Shown: positions 32,638-41,124 of the stretch, one piece after another
Position numbering within the stretch: the first letter of the stretch is position 1
Layout of the letters: each line of letters begins with the position of its first letter
Assembly: GCA_964522665.1 (NCBI GenBank)
Contig: CAZFVY010000038.1
Coordinates: 1 to 55,224, forward strand
DNA: 55,224 nt
Direction of reading: 5' to 3'
DNA from: CAZFVY01 sp964522665
GTDB taxonomy: Bacteria > Verrucomicrobiota > Verrucomicrobiia > Limisphaerales > CAZFVY01
Notes under the pieces: generated by a model
Told to the model about the DNA's origin: nothing
Seen by the model: the letters and a program-made list of their open reading frames with translations, nothing else
Databases searched by the model: none
Made by a program: the position numbers and the translations under genes

Positions 32638-33539
32638 GACTTCACCTCCACCGACTCCTCTTTCACCTCGCCCTTGCGCAGCGGCGCGATGCTTCGGCCA
32701 GTCACGCCGCGCGGACGATTCAAGTCCTCCGGCTCGATGTCCGGCAAAATCAGCTTCCGGGTGACGGAAACGCGGCGTTCCGCTTTCGAGGCGAGCATGA
32801 ACTCCACTACCTCACGCCGTAATTGCTTGAACCGCGCATCGTGGTTGATGGCCTTGCGGTCACGGGGTCGCGGAATCCCGATCGCAAAGGAAGGCCCGAG
32901 CGTCGCGGCCGGTCCAGCGGTCAAAGGCACAATGCGATCCGCCAGATAAATTCCCTCGTCCGGATCATTGGTAATCATCACGACGGTCTTCTTATCCTCC
33001 GACCAGATGCGGGAGATTTCATCCTGCAAGGTCGCGCGGGTTAACGCGTCCAGCGCGGAAAGCGGCTCGTCCAGCAGGAGAATCTGCGGATCCATCGCCA
33101 GCGCCCGCGCGACCGAAACTCGCTGCCTCATCCCGCCGGAAAGCTCACCCGGGCGTTTGTCCCGGGCGGGAGTCAGATTCACCATCCCGACGTACCTCTC
33201 AACATGCTCCTTCCTTTTGGTCGATGTCCAGTTTGGATTCACTGCTTCGACGGCGAGCAAAATGTTCTCGTAAACTGAAAGCCACGGCAGGAGCGAGTAG
33301 TTTTGAAACACGACGCCCCGATCCGGCCCCGGGGCCGTGATTTCCAGATCATTCAAGCTCAGCGTCCCGTGGCTTGGCTTGAGCAACCCGGCGATTAACG
33401 AAATGAGCGTCGTCTTGCCCGCTCCCGAAAAGCCGACGATCGCGACAAATTCGCCCTTTTCCACGGACAAGTTCAGATCCTGCAACACCGGCGCGGCGCC
33501 GAAGCTCTTCGAGACGTTCTGGAGTTCAAGGTAGGCCAC
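32634..33539 (-). CDS. nrtC: nitrate-type ABC transporter ATP-binding protein NrtC-like
   Basis: A 301-aa ABC ATPase with Walker A GFSGAGKTT, Q-loop VVFQNYSLLPW, signature LSGGMRQR and Walker B ILLLDEP. The switch His is replaced by Asn (ITNDPDEG); I recall this from the NrtC subfamily, which suggests two unequal ATP sites in the NrtCD pair. It is about the ATPase length only, without the C-terminal NrtA-like regulatory domain of cyanobacterial NrtC. That sensing role may be supplied here by the separate NasS-like protein. A charged tail (245-301) replaces it. The gene starts 3 nt after the nrtB stop and overlaps nrtD by 4 bp. Confidence 0.88.
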   Translation of the reverse strand: MAYLELQNVSKSFGAAPVLQDLNLSVEKGEFVAIVGFSGAGKTTLISLIAGLLKPSHGTLSLNDLEITAPGPDRGVVFQNYSLLPWLSVYENILLAVEAVNPNWTSTKRKEHVERYVGMVNLTPARDKRPGELSGGMRQRVSVARALAMDPQILLLDEPLSALDALTRATLQDEISRIWSEDKKTVVMITNDPDEGIYLADRIVPLTAGPAATLGPSFAIGIPRPRDRKAINHDARFKQLRREVVEFMLASKAERRVSVTRKLILPDIEPEDLNRPRGVTGRSIAPLRKGEVKEESVEVKS

Positions 33540-33542
33540 AGG

Positions 33543-34337
33543 TCAGGCCGCTTTGAAGCGACGTTCCACCACGCTCATGAGCCGGTCGAGAATGAAACCG
33601 ACGACGCCGATGGTAACGATGCAGAGAATAATGTGTTCGTAGATAAGCGAATTGTATTCCTGCCAGAGAAAGCCGCCGACGCCGGGACGCCCCGTCAACA
33701 TCTCGGCCGCGACGATCACCAACCACGCGATGCCCAGGCTCAACCGGAAACCGGTGAACATATACGGCAACGACGCGGGAATCAGGACCTTGAAGAGGGT
33801 CTTGGACCGCGACAGTTTCAGCACCTTCGCGACATTCAGGTAGTCCTGCGGGATCGCCCGCACGCCGACCGCCGTGTTTAGAACCGTGGGCCACATGGAG
33901 CAAATCGCAATGGTGAACAACGCCCCAAGCTCGGAGGCTTGCTTGCCGGCGCCGACGAAAAGCACCAACCCAAGCGGCAGCCACGCCAACGGGGAAACCG
34001 GGCGCAACACCTGGATCAATGGGTCGAACATTTTGGTGAACGTTTTGGAGAGGCCCAGCATGAAGCCAATCGGCGTGCCGATCAGCAGCGCCAGCGTGTA
34101 ACCTTTCGCGACCAGGGTAAGCGAATACCAGGTGAAGCGCAGGATTCCCTGATCCATCTCGCCACGCTTTGCGAAGGGTTCCAAAATGTAGAGCTTGCTG
34201 ACCTCCCACGTTTTGAGCGGGGACGGCAGTTCTTTCGCCCACGTGGCGCAGGAGCTTTGCCAGAGCAGGAAGACCGCGGCGAGACCCACCAGCGGGAGCA
34301 GGAGCCAGTCGATTCGTTTGATAAAGGTTTCTTTCAT
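33543..34337 (-). CDS. nrtB: nitrate-type ABC transporter permease NrtB
   Basis: A 264-aa inner-membrane permease of the BPD_transp_1 type. The ATG at 34337 (MKETFIKRIDWLLLPLVGL) was preferred over an upstream in-frame ATG because it leads straight into TM1. About six membrane helices can be read. The EAA loop that contacts the ATPases is VAAEMLTGRPGVGGFLWQEY. The phrases LRPVSPLAWLPLGLVLF and GALFTIAICSMWPTVLNTAVGV are typical of NrtB/CmpB/TauC-type permeases. It lies 73 nt behind nrtA and 3 nt before nrtC, in the order expected for nrtABCD. Confidence 0.9.
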   Translation of the reverse strand: MKETFIKRIDWLLLPLVGLAAVFLLWQSSCATWAKELPSPLKTWEVSKLYILEPFAKRGEMDQGILRFTWYSLTLVAKGYTLALLIGTPIGFMLGLSKTFTKMFDPLIQVLRPVSPLAWLPLGLVLFVGAGKQASELGALFTIAICSMWPTVLNTAVGVRAIPQDYLNVAKVLKLSRSKTLFKVLIPASLPYMFTGFRLSLGIAWLVIVAAEMLTGRPGVGGFLWQEYNSLIYEHIILCIVTIGVVGFILDRLMSVVERRFKAA

Positions 34338-34410
34338 CTCACATTTGCGCCACTCATTGTTCAGCGTCGGACACGCGGATGGCCATCGGCAGGGATCGAG
34401 GGGCCGCAAC

Positions 34411-35706
34411 TCATGCCTTTACATTGTTCACGGCAAACCCTTTGGCGTACGCTTCCAGGTCTCCGGTCGGATCGAAAGTCGCTCCGTCGAATAGGGTCTC
34501 CTTATCGTTGTTCAATCCTCCGTGCGCGTAACCAATCTCTTTCATGGCGGCTTCGTAAATATCCGGTCGCATGACCTGATTGGCGATGCCGTCATAATCG
34601 GGCGCGCCCTTGACCAGGCCCCAGCGGCGGTATTGGGTGAGGAACCATTTGGCGTACTTTGGCTGGGGGTAATTGCAGTTTCGAATGCTGAAGATCATGT
34701 AGTTCGGGTCCTCCTTCACCCGGCCGTCGCCGTAGTCGTAGTGGCCCTGCAGCCGGCCGAGGATTGTTTTCGCGTCACAATTGATGTAGGTCGGCTTGCT
34801 GACGAGATCACATTGCTCGGGACGGTTCTCCAAATTGTCCAGCCAGACGCTGGCCTCATGCAGCGCCTTCAGGACCGCTTTGACCGTGTTGGGATTCTTG
34901 TCGGCGAACTCGGCGAGAAACGCGCAGGCTTTTTCCGGATGATCCTTCCACATGTCTTGCGTGGATACGGAAGTCTGGCCGATCTTGTCGGCAATCGCGC
35001 GGGCGTTCCAGGGTTCGCCGACGCAAAAGCCGTCCATCTTGCCGATCTTCATGTTGGCCACCATCTGCGCAGGCGGGACGACGATGAGGCTGACGTCCTT
35101 GTCCGGGTGAATTCCGCCGGCGCCGAGGTAATAGCGCATCCACATCGCGTGGGTGCCGGGGGGAAAGGTCATCGCGAAAGTCAGCGGCTCGCCGAGGCCT
35201 TTGGCTTGCTCGACAAACGGCTTGATCGCCTTGGGATCGGCGCCCACCTTGCCTTTCCATTCCGACTTCACCGTGATCGCCTGCCCGTTGCGATTCAGGA
35301 GCCACGGGATGATCATCGGTTTCTTTGGCGAACCGGCGAGTCCCATCGTGGACGCGAGGGGCATGCCGATGAGCATGTGCGTCGCCTGTATCGTGCCGCT
35401 GGAAAGATTGTCGCGGATGGCCGCCCAGTTCGCGCCCTTGGTCACGGTCGAATTGATGCCGTATTTTTTGAACCAGCCCTTTTCGTGGGCGATGACGATG
35501 GGCGAACAATCGGTCAACGCGATCATGCCGAAATTCAGCGTCGAGGTTTCCGGGGCGTCGCTCGCGTAGGCGGCGCCGACCCAGCCTTTGGGCAAGCCGC
35601 CGAACAGAGCGCCTAACGCGGCGCCTCGCAGCGCGCGGCTGAGGAAAAGGCGGCGATTCAAATTACGTGGAGGCAATTTCGTTTTCCGTCTCGGGTTGTT
35701 TTTCAT
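34411..35706 (-). CDS. nrtA: nitrate-type substrate-binding protein NrtA with a Tat signal
   Basis: A 431-aa periplasmic solute-binding protein of the NrtA/CmpA family. The ATG at 35706 starts a leader with a twin-arginine motif (NRRLFL, residues 17-22), a hydrophobic stretch (ALRGAALGALFGGLP) and a cleavage region near AYAS. This predicts folded export by Tat. Family phrases include LNFGMIALTDCSPIVIAHEK, GANWAAIRDNLSSG, HMLIGMPLAST, LTFAMTFPPGTHAMWMRYYL, MKIGKMDGFCVGEPWNARA and YAKWFLTQYRRWGLV. The 5' end overlaps the 3' end of the NasS-like gene by 44 nt in another frame, so the two are translationally linked. It is expected to capture nitrate and hand it to NrtB. Confidence 0.9.
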   Translation of the reverse strand: MKNNPRRKTKLPPRNLNRRLFLSRALRGAALGALFGGLPKGWVGAAYASDAPETSTLNFGMIALTDCSPIVIAHEKGWFKKYGINSTVTKGANWAAIRDNLSSGTIQATHMLIGMPLASTMGLAGSPKKPMIIPWLLNRNGQAITVKSEWKGKVGADPKAIKPFVEQAKGLGEPLTFAMTFPPGTHAMWMRYYLGAGGIHPDKDVSLIVVPPAQMVANMKIGKMDGFCVGEPWNARAIADKIGQTSVSTQDMWKDHPEKACAFLAEFADKNPNTVKAVLKALHEASVWLDNLENRPEQCDLVSKPTYINCDAKTILGRLQGHYDYGDGRVKEDPNYMIFSIRNCNYPQPKYAKWFLTQYRRWGLVKGAPDYDGIANQVMRPDIYEAAMKEIGYAHGGLNNDKETLFDGATFDPTGDLEAYAKGFAVNNVKA

Positions 35707-36796
35707 ATTCAATCTGTGGGGTGGAGCGGCGAAGCGCAACGGCCTGCGCGAAAAGATCGCCACGGAAAACGCGCCGCCCAAGGTTGTCGTCGAGGGCCGC
35801 GGCGTCCGCGCACAAGCCGGTCGCGCGCAACCGTCGCAAGATCCACTCGACTTTGTCGCTCGACGGCTCGTTGGCGTTCTGGCGGTGGAATACGTTGAAA
35901 TTCGTGATGGAACGCGACTCGCCATGGCCAAAATCAAAATCACCGCTGAAGCCGGGCCGCAGCACGGCGGGCGGCACATTGACGTACGCGGGTCGGGCGA
36001 GAGTTGTGATGATCCGCTCCCGATTTTCGGGGGCCTCGCAGAATTCGCAGGCTTCAAGGAGCGCCGCAACGAGGGCGAGATGTTCCGCGGAGCGGCGTTC
36101 GGCAAAGTCCCGCCGCACCATCACCACCTTTTCGAGATGGCCGGGCGCGAGTTCCGCGCTCGCCGCCACGCACCAACCGGCGCCAGATTGGATGGCCGCG
36201 GTATTCCACGGTTCACCCACGCAAAAGCCATCCAGATTGCCCGCCTTCAAATTGGCCACCATTTGCGGCGGCGGTACCACCACGACGCGCGCGTCACGAT
36301 CAGGTAGAATCCCGGCGGCGGCGAGCCAATCGCGCAGGAGAAAATTATGCGAGGAGAACGGATAAACCACGCCGAAGACGAAGGTCCGCTCCGCGCGGCT
36401 CTTGACGAGCTCCTCTCGCAGGGTCGCGGCATCGCGCACGCCCTTCTTCCACAGCGCATTAGACAAAGTGATGCCATTGCCGTGCAAATTGAGCACGAGG
36501 GCGGTCACGCATTCGCACGCAATCGAGCCAAGTCCCAGCGTGGCGGCGACGGGCATACCGGCGACGGCGTGCGCGGCGTCCAATTCGCCATGAATCACCT
36601 TGTCGCGGATGGTCGCCCACCCAAGTTCGCGACGCAGTGAAACGTTCAAGCCATACTTCCGAAAGAGTCCAAGCTCATGCGCCATCACGAGCGGGGCGCA
36701 ATCGGTGAGCGGCACGAAACCAACGCGCAGAGGATTCTGCGGTAAGTCAGTTCTTTTTGCCGATATCATCGTATTCAAACGTGGCGGCGCGTTCAT
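35663..36796 (-). CDS. NasS-like cytoplasmic NrtA paralogue (putative nitrate sensor)
   Basis: About 377 aa, homologous over its length to NrtA: LRVGFVPLTDCAPLVMAHEL, ELGWATIRDKV, AVAGMPVAATLGLGS, VVVPPPQMVANLKAGNLDGF and CVGEPWNTAA. It lacks any signal peptide or lipobox, as in NasS. Known NasS proteins stay in the cytoplasm and bind nitrate to release the ANTAR antiterminator NasT. No nasT is in this window; instead a LysR regulator is transcribed divergently. The start is uncertain: ATGs at 36796 and 36769 are both reasonable and neither has a clear Shine-Dalgarno site. It is the first gene of the operon, overlapping nrtA. It could alternatively be a second binding protein exported in a non-standard way, but that is less likely. 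Confidence 0.75.
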   Translation of the reverse strand: MNAPPRLNTMISAKRTDLPQNPLRVGFVPLTDCAPLVMAHELGLFRKYGLNVSLRRELGWATIRDKVIHGELDAAHAVAGMPVAATLGLGSIACECVTALVLNLHGNGITLSNALWKKGVRDAATLREELVKSRAERTFVFGVVYPFSSHNFLLRDWLAAAGILPDRDARVVVVPPPQMVANLKAGNLDGFCVGEPWNTAAIQSGAGWCVAASAELAPGHLEKVVMVRRDFAERRSAEHLALVAALLEACEFCEAPENRERIITTLARPAYVNVPPAVLRPGFSGDFDFGHGESRSITNFNVFHRQNANEPSSDKVEWILRRLRATGLCADAAALDDNLGRRVFRGDLFAQAVALRRSTPQIEYEKQPETENEIAST

Positions 36797-36867
36797 CGCC
36801 TGATGACGCATAAGCCGCCCGCGTGCCATCCGTGATTTTTGGCGCGATGATTGCTGCTCTTAGTTTC

Positions 36868-36880
36868 CATCGAAACGATG
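36868..36880. promoter_or_regulatory. inverted repeat CATCG-AAA-CGATG in the divergent nitrate promoter
   Basis: A perfect 5-bp dyad with a 3-nt centre sits 14 bp before the LysR start and about 70 bp before the NasS-like start, in the roughly 98-bp divergent gap. LysR proteins usually bind interrupted dyads in exactly such gaps and repress their own gene from a site near its start. The repeat is seen; binding by the neighbouring LysR protein is inferred. Confidence 0.35.
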
Positions 36881-36894
36881 AGTCAGATTCATAT

Positions 36895-37803
36895 ATGAGT
36901 ACCCCCCTCGACAGTCGGCAGGTCCGCGCGTTCTGCACCCTCGCCCGCACGGGCAGCTTCACGCAGACCGCCCGCGAATTAAACCTTACGCAATCGGGAA
37001 TCAGCCACTCGATGAAGGCCCTCGAATGCGAAATGGGCTGTCGCCTTTTGGACAGGCTGGGCAAAACGGTCGCGCTTACCCAGGCCGGCGAACAGTTCCT
37101 GCATCACGCCAAAAAGATCCTTCAGGAAATGGAAACGGCGCGCGAAATGGTGGGGCATCTGGGCAAATGGGGACGGGGTCGGCTGCGTCTGGGCGCGAGC
37201 GCGACGGCCTGCCAGCACCTCATTCCTTCTGTCCTGCGCGAGTTCAAGGAGAGCTTCCCCGAGCACGTCATTACGGTGGAGCCCGGCGACACCGGGGAGC
37301 TCGTCGCGGCGGCGCTCAGTCAGCGGATCGACCTGGCGCTGTCACTCGCGAGCGATGAGCCGCAGTTGGAATTTCATCCGCTGTTCACGGATGAATTGCA
37401 GTTTATCGTGCCCGCGTTGCATCCGTGGGCGAAGGCCGGCCGGGTCGAGCGTTCCGACATTTCGGCGCAGACCTATATTCTCTATAGCAAGCGAAGCGTC
37501 TCATTCCGATTGGTCGAGGAATATTTTCGCCACGAGCAGACGGTTTTGACCAGCGTGATCGAGGTCGGCAGCGTCGAGGCGACGAAGGAATTGGTGAAGC
37601 TCGGGATCGGTGTGAGCCTCCTGGCTCCGTGGACGGTGCAGAAGGAACTCGACGACGGCTCGCTCGTCGCGTTGCCTTTGGGTCGGCGTAAATTACAGCG
37701 CCGTTGGGGTATCGTCTATTGGCGCGGCAAACGGTTGAGCCTGGCGGAGGAGACGTTCATCGGGCTTTGCGAAGCCGCGTCAATTCCGATGCGTCAGGCG
37801 TGA
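36895..37803 (+). CDS. LysR-family transcriptional regulator, divergent from the nitrate operon
   Basis: A 302-aa LysR regulator. The ATG at 36895 opens directly into the winged HTH: LDSRQVRAFCTLARTGSFTQ, then TARELNLTQSGISHSMKALE and LLDRLGKTVALTQAGE. A linker helix (HHAKKILQEMETAREMVG) and a substrate-binding domain (about 92-295) follow, with typical LRLGASATACQHLIPSVLRE and ELVKLGIGVSLLAPWTVQKE. An upstream in-frame ATG adds 24 residues and is less likely. Position and orientation suggest it controls the nasS-nrtABCD-porin operon in response to nitrogen status, much as NtcB does in cyanobacteria. That link is inferred from context. Confidence 0.88.
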   Translation: MSTPLDSRQVRAFCTLARTGSFTQTARELNLTQSGISHSMKALECEMGCRLLDRLGKTVALTQAGEQFLHHAKKILQEMETAREMVGHLGKWGRGRLRLGASATACQHLIPSVLREFKESFPEHVITVEPGDTGELVAAALSQRIDLALSLASDEPQLEFHPLFTDELQFIVPALHPWAKAGRVERSDISAQTYILYSKRSVSFRLVEEYFRHEQTVLTSVIEVGSVEATKELVKLGIGVSLLAPWTVQKELDDGSLVALPLGRRKLQRRWGIVYWRGKRLSLAEETFIGLCEAASIPMRQA

Positions 37804-37911
37804 CGGAGGTTCACGTTCGGCGTTCCCGGGCGTGAGCCGGTAACCGGGTGCGGCGCGAACGTAGCGCACGCTGATGGTAACCCGCGCATCGCCGCCGGCG
37901 GCCCGATCCGC

Positions 37912-38001
37912 TCACGGCGTGGCTGGCTCGAAATACTTGCCGTAAATCTTAGGGCGTTGATTAAGGTCCGGGAGCGCCTCGGCGGCCACGCCGAAGCTCA
38001 T
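37912..38001 (-). CDS. possible 29-aa ORF or gene-end remnant behind the GH115 gene
   Basis: Starting 32 nt after the GH115 stop, an ATG frame encodes MSFGVAAEALPDLNQRPKIY followed by GKYFEPATP. The composition (PKIYGKYFEP) looks like the C-terminal tail of an enzyme rather than random sequence, so this may be the remnant of a lost gene. No ribosome-binding site is visible. The rest of the 37804-38033 gap is GC-rich with small inverted repeats (GCCGCCGGCGGC, and ACGTTCG paired with CGAACGT), but no T-run terminator. Confidence 0.2.
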   Translation of the reverse strand: MSFGVAAEALPDLNQRPKIYGKYFEPATP

Positions 38002-38033
38002 GTTCGATTATAGCATTGAGCGCCTTCATCGAG

Positions 38034-41000
38034 CTACGGTCTGGCTTTGATGACGTGGAAGCTCTCCGGCGGACCGAGATAACTCGGTTTGACGCCACCA
38101 CAGTTAACGATCAGTTTTTCCAGCGTGACGGCCGGATCAACCATCCAGAATTTCAACGTGTGATAGCCGGGAGCCGCGATCAGGTGCGTGGATTTCAATT
38201 TGCGCGCGTTATCTTTCACCGAGGTTTCCCAGTCCCGATTATTGTCACGGACGGTGTTCCGCGATGGCACGGCGTCGATAATCTGAGGCGCCGCGTCGTC
38301 GAAGGAAATCGCGAACCGAAGGCCCCGGCCCGGAACGAAGTTCAACGTTGGCCCAATGATCGCCTCGACTTCAATCTCGCCCGCGTCGAACAAATACATC
38401 CGATAGTCGAGGTGCGGTGAGTTCTGCGGTGGCGTTACGCTCGGGGCAAGCGCTGGAACGATCATCATGCCCGAGAGCGTTCGCCCGTAGTCGTCGATTT
38501 TCTCCCAACGAACGCCATTCACGTCGGTTCGCCCAGTGAAATGCTCCGCCTCGATGCTGACATACCCGTCCGCCTCAACGAAGCCCTCGACCGACTCCCG
38601 CGCCGGCGCGACGGGATTGAAGGCATTGACGCTCACGGCGACCGACTCTCCGGCGCCACTGACTCTTACGATGCCAGCGGCCAGTCCCTTCGGGGCTTGT
38701 CGCCAATCGACGCTGACCCAGAGGCGTTGATCCTTTTCCACCGCGCCATTCGTCGAGCTGACCACGATCCACGGGGCGCTCGCGGTGACCGTGAAATCAA
38801 AGGGAGACGCGCCGCGACGGAATACGTCAATCCACCGCCGCGGCTGATTGAAACCGTCAAACGTCGGCAGGGTCGGTGGTTCGCCAGAACCAGGCCACGC
38901 CGCCGTCGAACCTTCCACGGTCACGCCGAGCTTCGCGCCGGCGGGAATTTCGATTTCCGTGAGTCGCGGCAAGCTGTTGGAGCGCGGCTCCTGCCAGTAA
39001 GTGTAGCCAATGTGGGTCTGGTCCATCATGTGGTTCCATTTCCCATCTGCGACGCGATGATTGTAAGTATCGGAAAGCCGTTGGTCGGCCTCGAATAGGG
39101 CGCGCGCCTGCTTCGCGTAGTCGTTGGCGCTGGCGGCGCCCTGGCTCGCCCGCAGGCGGTTCTGGGCGACCGCGACGTAGAGTTGATTCACGACCGACGG
39201 CGCCGCGGCCGGATGCTCCACCAACTCAAAGAACGCGTCACGCGCGTTTTCGGGCAACTCACGTGAGACGCGGTCGGCCGCGAGGGTAAGCGCCCGCCAA
39301 TCGGCAACCATCTGGTCGGCTTCCTGATAGTCCACCAAACTGAACGTCGATGGCTCGAGCAACTCCGGTTTGCGGCGGCCATTGTACTTGGCGGCCTTGG
39401 AAATGATGTCCGCGATTTCCCGCGCGTGGGCCGGACCGAATTCGCGCTCGGCCCAGAGCCGCGTGTAGTCCCCTAGCCTCTCCTTCGGCCAGCGGGCCGG
39501 ATTCCAGGCCAGATTAAGAAAGAACTCGAGCGGGAACTCCATCGGCTTGAGGTCGCCGACGTTGACGATCCAGACGCGGTCGGCGCCGGACGCCAACGCG
39601 AGATTCATCTGTTCCCAAACCTTGGGGATTGGGTTCGTGTTGATCCACTTGTAATTGCGCGGACCGCCGACGTAGTCGAAGTGGTAGTAAACGCCCGCGC
39701 CGCCACCGCGCTTTCGCTCCTCGGGAGTCGGCAGGCGGCGCAGATTGCCCCAATTGTCGTCGCACCAAAGCAACGTGACGTCGTCGGGCACGCGCATGCC
39801 CTTCTCGTAGTACTCCTGCACTTCTTTGTAGAGCGCCCAGACTTGCGGGGTTTTCGACAGGTCGGGGTTCAGGCGGCGCGCGATGATTTCGCGTTGGTCG
39901 GCGACGATGCGCTCCAGGAGCGCGATGTTCGCGGGCATGCCACCCATCGAGGCCATCGGCGTGTCAATTTTTCCGCGCATCGCGAGGGTCACGATGCTTT
40001 CATAGTTTTTGTTACGCTCGATCCCCTCCTCCCAAAATGTCCGCAACGCCTCGGGATTGGTGGCGTAGTTCCATTCTTGCGCGGTATGCCCGCGACGATT
40101 CCATTCCTTGTCCGCCCGCAACATCGGCTCGACGTGCGAAGTGCCCATGACGATTCCATATTCGTCGGCCAGTCTGGGATTGAGGGGGTCATCCTCGTTG
40201 AAGCAGTTGCCCCACATCGCGGGCCAGAGGTAGTTCGCTTTCAAGCGCAACAACAGTTCGAACACGTGGACGTAGAATTCGCGGTTGTAACCGCCGAACT
40301 TCTCGCGCGCCCAGCCGCTTAACGCCGGCGCCTCGTCATTCAAAAAAATGCCACGGTACTTCACGGCCGGCGGGCCTTCCTGGTACGTGCCGGGTTTGAT
40401 AAACAGCGCATCCCGCCGCCCGACCGGAACATCCGCCCACCAATACCAGGGCGAGACTCCAATTTGTTCGGACAAGTCGTAAATGCCGTAGATCGTTCCG
40501 CGTTTGTCGCTGCCGGCGATCACCAGGGCGTTGGCTACGCCGGGCAACGGATGAGGTAGGACGGCGATCAGGAAGCTCTCCCACCGCCCCGCGATCGACG
40601 AGACGTCCAACTTGCGCTCGCGGACGAGACGATCGATCACGCCGTTTTTGCCGACGGTACCGACGATAACCACATCGCGGCCTTCGCTGGCTTCGCCTCG
40701 CGTCAGCGAAGGCCTCACTCCGGTCACCCGCGCGACGTCGGCCTGCAAATCGGCGGCCGCGCGAGCCACGCCGGCGAACTCGCCGGCATCGACCCAGATC
40801 ACGGCGGCCGCGCCGCCGTACGCGAGTCGGAAGCTGCCGCGCCGCTCGACGTTTTCGACGTAGCGCGGCTGGCCCAGCGCCAACGCGTCCGCGGCGCCAA
40901 GCCAGAGCATGATCGCGACGAGCAGCCAGATCAGGGGGCGATTCGGTAGGTCAAACCTCCAAGCCCGTTCGCAGAAAAAGACACCGACGATGAAGTTCTG

Positions 41001-41099
41001 CCCTGGGTTGGCCGGCAACGGCGGATTCGCGGTCAGTCCGCGCGCCGACGGATCGCGAAGCGGCATCCGAGTCGCAACTTCTGACGCGCTTGAAAGCAT
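38034..41099 (-). CDS. GH115-family xylan alpha-1,2-glucuronidase
   Basis: About 1,021 aa, matching the usual length of glycoside hydrolase family 115. The chain has an N-terminal domain (VIWVDAGEFAGVARAAADLQ, DVVIVGTVGKNG, ALVIAGSDKRGTIYGIYDLS), the catalytic barrel (KYRGIFLNDEAPALSGWARE, LKANYLWPAMWGNCFNEDDP, YGIVMGTSHVEPMLRADKEW, DVTLLWCDDNWGNLRRLPTP) and C-terminal helical and beta domains (YVSIEAEHFTGR). GH115 enzymes remove 4-O-methylglucuronic acid from xylan side chains. A hydrophobic export segment, PLIWLLVAIMLWLGAADALA, lies at about 55-74, so the ATG at 41099 leaves an oddly long N-region. The true start may be an unusual codon closer in. It follows the SDR gene by 25 nt on the same strand and probably shares its transcript. 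Confidence 0.85.
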   Translation of the reverse strand: MLSSASEVATRMPLRDPSARGLTANPPLPANPGQNFIVGVFFCERAWRFDLPNRPLIWLLVAIMLWLGAADALALGQPRYVENVERRGSFRLAYGGAAAVIWVDAGEFAGVARAAADLQADVARVTGVRPSLTRGEASEGRDVVIVGTVGKNGVIDRLVRERKLDVSSIAGRWESFLIAVLPHPLPGVANALVIAGSDKRGTIYGIYDLSEQIGVSPWYWWADVPVGRRDALFIKPGTYQEGPPAVKYRGIFLNDEAPALSGWAREKFGGYNREFYVHVFELLLRLKANYLWPAMWGNCFNEDDPLNPRLADEYGIVMGTSHVEPMLRADKEWNRRGHTAQEWNYATNPEALRTFWEEGIERNKNYESIVTLAMRGKIDTPMASMGGMPANIALLERIVADQREIIARRLNPDLSKTPQVWALYKEVQEYYEKGMRVPDDVTLLWCDDNWGNLRRLPTPEERKRGGGAGVYYHFDYVGGPRNYKWINTNPIPKVWEQMNLALASGADRVWIVNVGDLKPMEFPLEFFLNLAWNPARWPKERLGDYTRLWAEREFGPAHAREIADIISKAAKYNGRRKPELLEPSTFSLVDYQEADQMVADWRALTLAADRVSRELPENARDAFFELVEHPAAAPSVVNQLYVAVAQNRLRASQGAASANDYAKQARALFEADQRLSDTYNHRVADGKWNHMMDQTHIGYTYWQEPRSNSLPRLTEIEIPAGAKLGVTVEGSTAAWPGSGEPPTLPTFDGFNQPRRWIDVFRRGASPFDFTVTASAPWIVVSSTNGAVEKDQRLWVSVDWRQAPKGLAAGIVRVSGAGESVAVSVNAFNPVAPARESVEGFVEADGYVSIEAEHFTGRTDVNGVRWEKIDDYGRTLSGMMIVPALAPSVTPPQNSPHLDYRMYLFDAGEIEVEAIIGPTLNFVPGRGLRFAISFDDAAPQIIDAVPSRNTVRDNNRDWETSVKDNARKLKSTHLIAAPGYHTLKFWMVDPAVTLEKLIVNCGGVKPSYLGPPESFHVIKARP

Positions 41100-41124
41100 A
41101 ACGTCGCCGCGCTGTTCCGGGATT

